From assembly GCA_022241785.1 (NCBI GenBank), contig JAKOMP010000029.1, positions 2,325 to 58,410 of the forward strand: 56,086 nucleotides of DNA. The letters run 5' to 3'. Under the pieces are notes generated by a model. It worked only from the letters and a program-made list of their open reading frames with translations, made no database searches and had not been told where the DNA came from. A program made the translations under genes and the position numbers. Numbering within the stretch: the first letter of the stretch is position 1; every line of letters begins with the position of its first letter. Source of the DNA: Cyanocohniella sp. LLY. Lineage in GTDB: Bacteria; Cyanobacteriota; Cyanobacteriia; Cyanobacteriales; Nostocaceae. This document shows positions 18,265-25,583 of this stretch, one piece after another.

Positions 18265-18405
18265 AGGACTTACGCACTCGCCACGAAAATCAAGGCTTTG
18301 AGATTGCTAGAGCCTCCGGCACGCTACGCGGTAAGCGCAGCCATGCCCGTTAGGGCTTTACCCTACGGTCGCAATGACGGAAATACGTTAGGTTACGTAA
18401 ATCCT
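18265..18405. mobile_element. MITE-like repeat, copy A
   Basis: Left end AGGACTTACGCACTCG, right end TTACGTAAATCCT, an imperfect inverted match. The interior resembles copy C (40073-40164): both carry CAAGGCTTTGAGATTGC and TACGGTCGCAATGACG. Copy A has about 50 extra bases between these blocks, including GCCTCCGGC and TAGGGCTTTACCC palindromes, so a smaller repeat sits inside it. Confidence 0.8.
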
Positions 18406-18426
18406 GAAACTATCAAAGAGGCAGTT

Positions 18427-19248
18427 ATGACTTCTGTGAAACCGTCAGTTGAGGATTTAGTGCTAGTTACTGGTGCTACTGGTGGCGTGGGACAACTTGT
18501 GGTGGGAAAGTTACTGGAAAAAAACTTGCCAGTTCGGGTGCTGACGCGCAATGCGGTAAAAGCGCAAAAGATGTTTAATCACAAAGTGGAAATTGCTGTT
18601 GGTGATATCCGCGATGGCAATACACTGGCCGCAGCTATGCAGGATATCACGTACATCATTTGTTGTACTGGAACTACTGCCTTTCCTTCTGCAAGATGGG
18701 AGTTTGACCCAGAACCTAACTTGATGGAATGGGGAAAAATTTTTTTAGACTCTGAGTATAGAAATGCCAAAGCCAAGAATAGCCCAGCAAAAGTAGATGC
18801 TGAAGGTGTAAGTAACTTGGTCGCTGCGGCACCTCCCCATGTGAAGCGGTTTGTTTTTGTGTCTTCCTGTGGCGTTCTCCGCAAAGATCAGCTGCCTTTT
18901 AGTGTTCTTAATGGTTTCGGTGTGCTTGATGCCAAACAGAAGGGAGAGGAAGCCATCATTGATGCGGGATTGCCCTATACAATTATTCGTCCGGGACGTT
19001 TAATTGATGGCCCCTATACTTCTTACGATCTCAATACTTTACTACAAGCCACAAGTGGGGGTAAGCAGGGTGTAGTCGTGGGTAAAGGTGACACGCTATT
19101 TAGTGATGCCAGCCGAATTGATGTGGCTGCTGCTTGTGTGGAATCTCTTTTTTACCCATCAACGGTAGGACAAACTTTTGAGTTGGTCAACAAAGGAGTC
19201 AGACCACCTGTGATTGACTGGGAGCAACTTTTCTCTCAACTTGATTAA
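18427..19248 (+). CDS. NAD(P)-binding SDR/NmrA-like protein
   Basis: 273-aa atypical short-chain dehydrogenase-like protein. The Rossmann motif VTGATGGVGQLVV is near the N terminus (about 15-27), then VRVLTRN and GDIRDGNTL, typical of the NmrA/'NAD(P)H-binding' group; VKRFVFVSSCGV and LPYTIIRPGRL occupy the active-site strand positions, without a standard YxxxK. Plant and cyanobacterial relatives are often thylakoid- or plastid-associated, with roles as chaperones or reductases; the substrate is unknown. The ATG at 18427 (MTSVKPSVEDLVLVTG) is chosen: the open frame continues upstream to 18298, but that part lies inside MITE copy A and encodes repeat sequence. The promoter may therefore be in or before the repeat. 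Confidence 0.85.
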   Translation: MTSVKPSVEDLVLVTGATGGVGQLVVGKLLEKNLPVRVLTRNAVKAQKMFNHKVEIAVGDIRDGNTLAAAMQDITYIICCTGTTAFPSARWEFDPEPNLMEWGKIFLDSEYRNAKAKNSPAKVDAEGVSNLVAAAPPHVKRFVFVSSCGVLRKDQLPFSVLNGFGVLDAKQKGEEAIIDAGLPYTIIRPGRLIDGPYTSYDLNTLLQATSGGKQGVVVGKGDTLFSDASRIDVAAACVESLFYPSTVGQTFELVNKGVRPPVIDWEQLFSQLD

Positions 19249-19289
19249 GCAAGCGATCGCTATTTTAAAAGTGCATAATTTAGTTTTTA

Positions 19290-19298
19290 TGCTATAAT
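19290..19298 (+). promoter_or_regulatory. Candidate extended -10 promoter upstream of psb32
   Basis: TGCTATAAT (19290-19298), a consensus -10 with the TGn extension; no good -35 is seen. It is followed by a hairpin CCGCCCC (19319-19325)/GGGGCGG (19350-19356) and a T-rich stretch, then psb32 at 19462. The hairpin could end SDR transcription, attenuate psb32, or end a short RNA from this promoter. Confidence 0.4.
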
Positions 19299-19461
19299 CC
19301 TCGGATGGTTTGCAAAGTCCGCCCCAAATTTTTGGGTTTATTCTCAAATGGGGCGGTGTTTCTTGTTTTCAGCAAATTAGATATTGAAATCCGTAAATAA
19401 GGTGATTTTGTTATTGGTTGTATAGTATTTTTGGTGCAAGTCCGTCTAAAAATATCAACCA

Positions 19462-20217
19462 ATGAAACAGCTCTTCAATCAAATATTTAGTATAAAAAAA
19501 TACCTCATTAGTCTAGCTTTACCATTGCTGATGGTAATTTTGGGTTCTTCTGTATTGGCTGCACCTGCGTTAGCTACGGGTGTATATCAAATACCCGATT
19601 TGACAACAAAAGACCCCCAATGGGTTCTCGATCAAGGTGAAGTTATCAGCCGTATCAACGAAGGTAAAATTGGTAGCACCTTTGAAGATTTGGCCAAGCA
19701 AACTGGTAACGAAGTCAGATTCGTGACGATTCGCCGTCTGGACTATGGAGAAACACCAGAAAGTTTTTCACAAGCACTATTTGAAAAGTGGTTTTCCACA
19801 CCAGAAGCCCAATCTCATCAGACCTTGTTAGTACTGGATACAGTGACCAATGGTATTGCTATTGTCACTGGGGATGAGTCCAAGTCTTTGCTGACTGACT
19901 CAATTGCCGAAAGCGTGGCTGATGAAACTATCGGTGTGCCGTTACGGGACGGTAATAAATATAATCAGGCATTTTTGGATGCAAGCGATCGCCTAGCCGC
20001 AGTTCTGGCTGGCGAAGCAGATCCAGGCCCACCGGAAGTTGTGGAAACTGTCCAGGTAGAAGGCACATTTACCAAGGCAGAAGAAACTGACCAAGGTAAC
20101 GCTACTGCTTGGGTTGTAGGACTGTTAATTGCCGCCACCGTTATCCCGATGGCGACTTACTATATTTACCAGATAAATCAACCATCATCTGATGAGCAAC
20201 AGGAAAAGTCTTCCTGA
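19462..20217 (+). CDS. psb32: Psb32-like photosystem II repair protein (TPM domain)
   Basis: 251-aa membrane-anchored lumenal protein. An N-terminal signal peptide (KKYLISLALPLLMVILGSSV, processing near APALA, about 33-38) is followed by a TPM domain (about 45-185; QWVLDQGEVISRINEGKI, RFVTIRRLDYG, LLVLDTVTNGIAIVTGD) and a C-terminal transmembrane helix (about 212-235) with a short polar tail. The arrangement matches cyanobacterial Psb32 and plant TLP18.3, which help PSII survive and recover from photodamage. It is a single gene with a ~210-bp leader region containing a hairpin. It ends two bases before the convergent DUF4346 gene. Assignment is good by architecture and memory of the family. 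Confidence 0.85.
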   Translation: MKQLFNQIFSIKKYLISLALPLLMVILGSSVLAAPALATGVYQIPDLTTKDPQWVLDQGEVISRINEGKIGSTFEDLAKQTGNEVRFVTIRRLDYGETPESFSQALFEKWFSTPEAQSHQTLLVLDTVTNGIAIVTGDESKSLLTDSIAESVADETIGVPLRDGNKYNQAFLDASDRLAAVLAGEADPGPPEVVETVQVEGTFTKAEETDQGNATAWVVGLLIAATVIPMATYYIYQINQPSSDEQQEKSS

Positions 20218-20219
20218 GG

Positions 20220-20603
20220 TTAATCTTGGACATACTCTTGCCCTGTTACCAAAGCCACCTCAGCGCGAACAAATTCTCGGCCTAAATAGGACGCATGATC
20301 TAACTGGGTGACTGGACAGGGCTGAGTTTCTTCAAAAATCTTGACGCACAGTTCCTTCGCCGTTCTACCGCTAAAGACTGTTGTGTGAGTGCGTTCAACT
20401 TTTCCTTTGGCTGGAATGACTTTCCCGGTTTCTGGATCTACGGCTAAACCTTGATCATCAATGACATTGGTGAAATGCTTGGCATAAATTAAACTAGCAC
20501 CTCGATCCAAATAGATAATGAAATATCCACCGGGGTCAAGGTCAATATGACGCTGAGAAAGTTTATTATCAATTGCTGCCAAATCTTCAAGTATTAAATC
20601 CAT
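20220..20603 (-). CDS. DUF4346 family protein
   Basis: About 127-aa soluble protein from the ATG at 20603 (MDLILEDLAAIDNKLSQ); an in-frame ATG six codons upstream is possible. Landmarks HIDLDPGGYFIIYLDR, IYAKHFTN, GLAVDPETGKVI and HASYLGREFVRAE fit, from memory, the DUF4346 family common in cyanobacteria and some archaea, related to the C-terminal part of tetrahydromethanopterin S-methyltransferase-linked proteins. Function in cyanobacteria is unknown. It lies 81 bp downstream of ktrA on the same strand and could be in the same transcript. Confidence 0.8.
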   Translation of the reverse strand: MDLILEDLAAIDNKLSQRHIDLDPGGYFIIYLDRGASLIYAKHFTNVIDDQGLAVDPETGKVIPAKGKVERTHTTVFSGRTAKELCVKIFEETQPCPVTQLDHASYLGREFVRAEVALVTGQEYVQD

Positions 20604-20684
20604 AAACCTGTTAAAAATCAAAATTCTTTCTCCAGGGTTTTTACACCCATATCAAGTGTAATTCCTATCTTCCATTTATCGGAT

Positions 20685-21380
20685 TTAAATTGGCAAGCGA
20701 TTAATATCTTTGTTGCAACCAATAACAACCATTGCCGAACCACGTTCTAGACGCTTGGTAGGGTCTGGATTAATTTGGAATTTACCATCTTGACTGACAG
20801 CTAGTAAATTCAAGCCAAAGCGGTTACGAAGTTGCAGTTCTGAGACAGTTCTACCGTGAAATTCATCAGGTACAATCAACTCGACGATACTGTTATCTGG
20901 ATCGAGGTCAAAACGATCTAGAATAGATGGCTTAGTAAGTGAACGAGCTAAGGCACAACCCGCTTCATATTCCGGAAAAACAACATGATCTGCCCCTACT
21001 CGTTTCAATAGCTTTCTGTGAACTTCACTAGAAGCTTTAGCAACTACATGGGGTACCCCGCCTTCTTTGACATTCAAAGTAGTAATGATACTTTCTTGAA
21101 CGTAGTTACCAATTCCGATGATTACTGTATCAAATTCAAACATTCCCGCTTCTTTAAGAGCCGCTGGTTCAGTTGAATCTAGTTGTAAAGCGTGACCAAC
21201 GATCTCATCATGTAGTGCTTCTGCTACTCGCTTTTCGTCAACATCTGTTGCCAAGACCTGGTAACCTAATTGATGTAGTGTTGAACAAACAGATCTACCA
21301 AAACGACCTAACCCAATCACGGCAAATTGGTGGTTATCTCTACGTAAACTGCGAAAAAAGCCTATTGATGACAGATTCAC
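20685..21380 (-). CDS. ktrA: K+ uptake regulatory subunit KtrA (TrkA family)
   Basis: Cytosolic RCK/KTN gating ring of a Na+-dependent K+ uptake system. Rossmann nucleotide-binding domain (about 15-140) with FAVIGLGRFGRSV and the acidic end of strand 2 in LATDVDEKRV; C-terminal TrkA_C domain (about 150-231) with VPDEFHGRTVSELQLRNRFGLNLLAV. GTG at 21380 is preferred: AAGGA lies eight bases ahead, and the upstream GTG at 21401 adds seven residues and has no site. The partner channel gene ktrB is about 320 bp upstream on the same strand. In Synechocystis KtrA and KtrB work with KtrE in osmotic adaptation. Confidence 0.9.
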   Translation of the reverse strand: MNLSSIGFFRSLRRDNHQFAVIGLGRFGRSVCSTLHQLGYQVLATDVDEKRVAEALHDEIVGHALQLDSTEPAALKEAGMFEFDTVIIGIGNYVQESIITTLNVKEGGVPHVVAKASSEVHRKLLKRVGADHVVFPEYEAGCALARSLTKPSILDRFDLDPDNSIVELIVPDEFHGRTVSELQLRNRFGLNLLAVSQDGKFQINPDPTKRLERGSAMVVIGCNKDINRLPI

Positions 21381-21701
21381 ATTTGTTATCCTTATTTTCA
21401 CGCCCTGTATCTAGGGCAAAAAACGGTAAGACCGAAAGTATTAAAAATTTTATTTTTTGCCTTACCATTGGTATTTTATCAGTAATAGTCATTAGTTTTT
21501 CATTTCCCTGATCCTCCTCATATCTGGGAGTATCTGGTGAGTTTAGAGAAAAATAAAAAAATGAAGAAACCTTCGCGCAGCACATACTGTAAAGAATGCA
21601 AAAACACTAAAATAATAGAGTTATCAGGAGTTTTGACTTCAGTATTCATAAATTTGAAAAAATTAGGATGTTCCCTTCATACCCCTGATTCCCTGATTCA
21701 G
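21381..21701. other. Spacer between ktrB and ktrA, ~320 bp
   Basis: AT-rich region between the end of ktrB and the start of ktrA. No RNA or terminator was recognised. Its length suggests ktrA may have its own promoter here. Confidence 0.4.
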
Positions 21702-23036
21702 TTATCCCACAAGCAAATTTTCTTCAGGATAATGAACTCTAGTAGGGCGAGGGTCTCCTAGTACAGCAGCCATCAGCAACAAAACGCCGACACGTCCTAC
21801 ATACATTGTGACGATTAAGACCAACTTTCCTGAGATGGAAACACTGCTAGTAATGCCTGTGGAAAGACCTACAGTGGCAAAGGCTGAGACAACTTCAAAC
21901 AAGATTTGAATAAAATCTAAATTTGGTTCTGTAAGTGCAATTAAAACTGTAGATCCAAGCAGCATAGCTACGGAGCCAACTACCACACCTACAGCTTTTA
22001 AAATTAACGAAATTGCTACTTTACGCTCGTATAATAAAACTTCTTCTTTTCCTTGAAGAATTGATTTAGTACAACTGGTAAGAACTCTCAAAGTTGTAGT
22101 TTTGATACCGCCACCCGTGCCTCCAGGACTGGCACCGATAAACATAAATGCAATTGTAATAAATAGACCAGCAGTCGTCATTTGGCTAATATCAATGGTA
22201 TTAAAGCCAGCAGTTCTAGTGGTAACTGATTGAAACCAAGCTGCTAGAAATTGGTGATAAAAGTTCAATGTTCCTAAAGTATCAAAATTCTTTGTTTCGA
22301 TAGCAAAAAAAGCAATCGTGCCAATAAATAAAAGTATTAAAGTTGTGCTGGATGCTACTTTAAAATCCAAAGAAAATACTAGATTTGTGGTTTTTTCGAG
22401 CAGGCGATCGCGCACCCAAAGATAAGTTTCTAAAATTACCTGATAACCAATGCCACCAAAGATGATCAACATGCTAACAGTGAACACAACTAGTAACGAT
22501 GACTGATATCCCATTAAACTATCAGAAAACAAACTAAATCCGGCATTATTCCAAGCAGAAATACTATGAAAAATAGCTAACCAAAGACCTCTATTCCAAC
22601 CATAATCAGGCACAAATACAGGCAGAAGCAACAAAATGCCGGTAATTTCAAAAATCATAGTTGTGGCAATAATTGAACGAATTACTTGAGTACTGCCTTG
22701 CATACCAGGGCGGTCTAAAGTTTGTTGAATCGCTACTTTTTGCCGGAGATTAAACTTACGCCCGACTAAGGTAATCAAAAAAGTGGTGCTTGTCATGTAG
22801 CCCAAGCCGCCAATTTGGAACAACATGAGAATAACTAATTGACCCCAAAAAGAAAAATCCGTACCAGTATCAACTACAGCTAACCCGGTAACGCAAACTG
22901 CGGAGGTAGCCGTGAACAGCGCCACAATCGGATCATTCCAAGTACCGCTACTAGTCGAGAAAGGCATCATCAGCAGGATAGTTCCCACGGTGATGACAGC
23001 TAAAAATCCTAAGCAAACTGTGCGAGAAACAGTCAT
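21702..23036 (-). CDS. ktrB: Na+-dependent K+ channel subunit KtrB (TrkH/NtpJ family)
   Basis: Integral membrane K+ translocating subunit, 444 aa, with the fourfold M1-pore-M2 architecture of the SKT family. Selectivity-loop glycines are visible in each repeat: ATSAVCVTGLAV (about 43-54), SAWNNAGFSLF (about 160), TTRTAGFNTIDIS (about 270) and FATVGLSTGIT (about 392). The cytoplasmic loop SPGGTGGGIKTTTLRV is the characteristic TrkH/KtrB gating-loop region. Length fits KtrB rather than the longer TrkH. The gating ring KtrA is encoded downstream on the same strand. All features are intact. Confidence 0.93.
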   Translation of the reverse strand: MTVSRTVCLGFLAVITVGTILLMMPFSTSSGTWNDPIVALFTATSAVCVTGLAVVDTGTDFSFWGQLVILMLFQIGGLGYMTSTTFLITLVGRKFNLRQKVAIQQTLDRPGMQGSTQVIRSIIATTMIFEITGILLLLPVFVPDYGWNRGLWLAIFHSISAWNNAGFSLFSDSLMGYQSSLLVVFTVSMLIIFGGIGYQVILETYLWVRDRLLEKTTNLVFSLDFKVASSTTLILLFIGTIAFFAIETKNFDTLGTLNFYHQFLAAWFQSVTTRTAGFNTIDISQMTTAGLFITIAFMFIGASPGGTGGGIKTTTLRVLTSCTKSILQGKEEVLLYERKVAISLILKAVGVVVGSVAMLLGSTVLIALTEPNLDFIQILFEVVSAFATVGLSTGITSSVSISGKLVLIVTMYVGRVGVLLLMAAVLGDPRPTRVHYPEENLLVG

Positions 23037-23184
23037 ATCAAGTTAAAAAGCATATATTCTGCCAGAGATGATCAATGAGTTGACCCACCTGAAACTCAAA
23101 ACACTCTTATTCAATTAAAAACACACATGGTAGCCTACCAGTAGGTTTATTTAAATTCGGCGTTGTTTTAACACTGCTTTCTTC

Positions 23185-24027
23185 ATGAGTGCAACACTTT
23201 ACCAGCAAATACAGCAATTTTACGATGCTTCCTCTGGGCTGTGGGAACAGATTTGGGGCGAACACATGCACCACGGCTACTACGGTGCAGATGGTAGCCA
23301 AAAAAAAGACCGCCGACAGGCTCAAATTGATTTAATCGAAGAACTGCTCAAATGGGCAGATGTACAAACAGCAGAAAACATTCTCGATGTAGGTTGTGGC
23401 ATTGGTGGTAGTTCTCTTTACTTAGCCAATAAGTTTAATGCTAAAGCAACAGGGATCACTTTGAGTCCAGTACAAGCCACTAGAGCCAAACAACGCGCCC
23501 AGGACATTGGTTTAAGTGGGAGAAGTGATTTTCAAGTGGCAGATGCCCAAGCAATGCCCTTTGCTGACGATTCTTTTGACTTGGTGTGGTCGTTAGAAAG
23601 TGGTGAACACATGCCAGACAAAACTAAGTTTCTGCAAGAGTGCTACCGAGTATTGAAACCCGGCGGCACATTGATTATGGTGACTTGGTGTCATCGCCCT
23701 ACAGATAACGCACCTTTGACAGCAGATGAACAAAAACACTTAGAAGATATTTACCGAGTGTATTGTTTACCTTACGTGATTTCGTTACCAGAATATGAAG
23801 CGATCGCTCGTCAACTTTCATTAAACAATCTCCGCACCGCCGATTGGTCAACAGCCGTCGCCCCATTTTGGAATATAGTCATTGATTCAGCATTCACTCC
23901 CCAAGCCATCTTTGGATTACTCACCTCCGGTTGGCAAACCATCCAAGGCGCTTTATCTCTTGGATTAATGAGTCGAGGTTACGAGCGGGGGTTAATTCGC
24001 TTTGGCTTATTGCGCGGTACTAAATAA
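23185..24027 (+). CDS. Gamma-tocopherol methyltransferase
   Basis: SAM-dependent methyltransferase of 280 aa, adding the last methyl group in alpha-tocopherol synthesis. Methyltransferase motif I ILDVGCGIGGSSLYLA (about 63-78), motif II DLVWSLESGEHMPDK and post-motif VLKPGGTLIMVTW are clear. YDASSGLWEQIWGEHMHHGYY near the N terminus and CLPYVISLPEYEAIAR are close to the Synechocystis slr0089 enzyme as I recall it, rather than to the MPBQ methyltransferase. No transit or signal peptide is present. It directly precedes homogentisate phytyltransferase on the same strand, which strongly supports a tocopherol role. Confidence 0.9.
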   Translation: MSATLYQQIQQFYDASSGLWEQIWGEHMHHGYYGADGSQKKDRRQAQIDLIEELLKWADVQTAENILDVGCGIGGSSLYLANKFNAKATGITLSPVQATRAKQRAQDIGLSGRSDFQVADAQAMPFADDSFDLVWSLESGEHMPDKTKFLQECYRVLKPGGTLIMVTWCHRPTDNAPLTADEQKHLEDIYRVYCLPYVISLPEYEAIARQLSLNNLRTADWSTAVAPFWNIVIDSAFTPQAIFGLLTSGWQTIQGALSLGLMSRGYERGLIRFGLLRGTK

Positions 24028-24058
24028 AAGAGGTGGGGAGATGGGGAAGTATTTTTGT

Positions 24059-24104
24059 TCTTGTTCCCTTATCCCCTTATCCCCTTATCCCCTTGTCCCC
24101 TTCC
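24059..24104. repeat. Tandem octamer-like repeat (CCCCTTAT)n
   Basis: Four to five copies of CCCCTTAT/CCCCTTGT in the 107-bp spacer between the two tocopherol genes. Typical short tandem repeat of this genome; it would be transcribed if the genes form an operon. Confidence 0.85.
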
Positions 24105-24134
24105 TTGTCTCTTTGTTCTTAATCAAAAATCACT

Positions 24135-25076
24135 ATGAGTCAAATTTCTGAACAAACATCTCCTAAATTACAGGGCAGTTGGCTTTATGCATTTTGGAAG
24201 TTTTCCCGCCCTCACACAATTATTGGCACCAGTTTAAGTGTATTGGGTTTGTATTTGATTGCCCTTGCTATTAGTTCCACTGGTTTTGCTATTGAGCAAC
24301 TACTTTCTGTGTTCGGTGCGTGGATTGCTTGTTTATGTGGCAATGTTTATATTGTGGGGTTAAATCAACTAGAAGATGTTGAAATTGACAAAATTAATAA
24401 GCCTCACTTACCTCTAGCATCTGGTGAATTTACCAGGGCTGAAGGGCAATTAATTGTCATGGTTACTGGCATTTCAGCGCTGGTTATAGCATGGTTCACA
24501 GGGCCTTTTATATTGGGAATGGTGGCTTTGAGTTTAGCTATTGGTACGGCTTATTCTTTACCGCCAATTCGCTTAAAACAATTTCCTTTTTGGGCAGCAC
24601 TGTGTATATTTTCAGTCCGAGGAACAATTGTCAACTTAGGGCTATTTTTGCACTTTAATTGGGCATTAGAACAAACCCCATCAATTCCCCCTGCGGTGTG
24701 GGTGCTGACAGTATTTATTTTAGTGTTTACCTTTGCCATTGCCATCTTTAAAGATATCCCTGATATGGAAGGCGATCGCCTCTACAATATCAGTACTTTT
24801 ACCATCAAACTCGGCCCGCAAGCTGTATTCAATTTAGCGCTTTGGGTTTTAACTGTTTGCTACTTAGGAATGGCCATAGTTGGTACACTACGTTTTGCAG
24901 AGGTTAACTCAGTATTTTTAGTCATTGCTCATCTAGTAGTGCTGGCTGGGATGTGGATGCGGAGTTTATCAGTAGACTTGCAAGATAAAAGTGCGATCGC
25001 TCAGTTTTATCAATTCATCTGGAAACTGTTTTATCTTGAATACATAATCTTCCCCATTGCCTGTTTGTTAGCTTAA
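24135..25076 (+). CDS. Homogentisate phytyltransferase
   Basis: UbiA-family membrane prenyltransferase, 313 aa, condensing homogentisate with phytyl diphosphate: the committed step of tocopherol synthesis. First Asp-rich motif NQLEDVEIDKINKPHLPLASG (about 76-95; D80/D84), second motif FAIAIFKDIPDMEGDR (about 200), and eight or nine transmembrane helices across the whole length. Matches the Synechocystis slr1736 type. Acts in thylakoid or plasma membrane. It follows the gamma-tocopherol methyltransferase by 107 bp and is followed by the TPR gene after four bases, indicating co-transcription. Confidence 0.93.
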   Translation: MSQISEQTSPKLQGSWLYAFWKFSRPHTIIGTSLSVLGLYLIALAISSTGFAIEQLLSVFGAWIACLCGNVYIVGLNQLEDVEIDKINKPHLPLASGEFTRAEGQLIVMVTGISALVIAWFTGPFILGMVALSLAIGTAYSLPPIRLKQFPFWAALCIFSVRGTIVNLGLFLHFNWALEQTPSIPPAVWVLTVFILVFTFAIAIFKDIPDMEGDRLYNISTFTIKLGPQAVFNLALWVLTVCYLGMAIVGTLRFAEVNSVFLVIAHLVVLAGMWMRSLSVDLQDKSAIAQFYQFIWKLFYLEYIIFPIACLLA

Positions 25077-25080
25077 AATC

Positions 25081-25548
25081 ATGTTAAAAAATTTGCAAAT
25101 AGCTGATACTTTTGCCATCGTTGCTGTTATTTCCAGTATTGCCCTGCTTGGTTATTTCGCTGTAAAAACCTTAATTACATCCAACCGATTTCAAAAAGGG
25201 GTAAATCTTTATCAACAAAAAGATTATCAAGGTGCAGAAACAGCTTTTCGTCAGGTAATTAACATCAACTCAACTAATGATGTAGTGCGCTTATTGCTAG
25301 GAGATGTTTTAAAAGAACAAGGCAAAATAGAAGCAGCCACAGCATTGTTTCAAGAAGTAATTCAACGCAGCCCCAAAAATCCTGATGCTTATTTGCGTTT
25401 AGCCAACATTCTCATGCAACAAAATCAACCAGAAGCAGCAAAAGCCAATCTACAACAAGCTAAAGACTTATTACAAAAACAACGCCAACCCGAAAGAGCC
25501 GCAAAAATCACTCAACTCTTAGAAAAAATCAGCGCTAAATCCAGTTAA
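25081..25548 (+). CDS. Membrane-anchored TPR protein
   Basis: 155-aa protein with one N-terminal transmembrane helix (about 10-32, TFAIVAVISSIALLGYFAVKTLI) and three TPR-like repeats: NLYQQKDYQGAETAFRQV, RLLLGDVLKEQGKIEAATALFQEV and PDAYLRLANILMQQNQPEAAKANL. TPRs are protein-binding scaffolds. It starts four bases after homogentisate phytyltransferase, so translation is probably coupled; a scaffold for the membrane-bound tocopherol enzymes is conceivable but only inferred. No enzymatic motif is present. Confidence 0.85.
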   Translation: MLKNLQIADTFAIVAVISSIALLGYFAVKTLITSNRFQKGVNLYQQKDYQGAETAFRQVININSTNDVVRLLLGDVLKEQGKIEAATALFQEVIQRSPKNPDAYLRLANILMQQNQPEAAKANLQQAKDLLQKQRQPERAAKITQLLEKISAKSS

Positions 25549-25550
25549 TC

Positions 25551-25576
25551 TTCGCGCCTTTGCGCCTTTGCGCGAA
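25551..25576. repeat. Palindromic spacer repeat (CGCCTTTG)
   Basis: TTCGCG-CCTTTGCGCCTTTG-CGCGAA: 6-bp inverted ends around two direct copies of CGCCTTTG, located eight bases before the cobA-hemD start codon. Near-gene repeats of this kind are common in Nostocales. A stem here would be close enough to affect translation initiation. Confidence 0.75.
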
Positions 25577-25583
25577 ATAAAAA

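Noticed and set aside
21537-21761. 74-codon ORF in the ktrA-ktrB spacer
   Set aside because: AT-rich, antisense to the ktrB end, no recognisable features.
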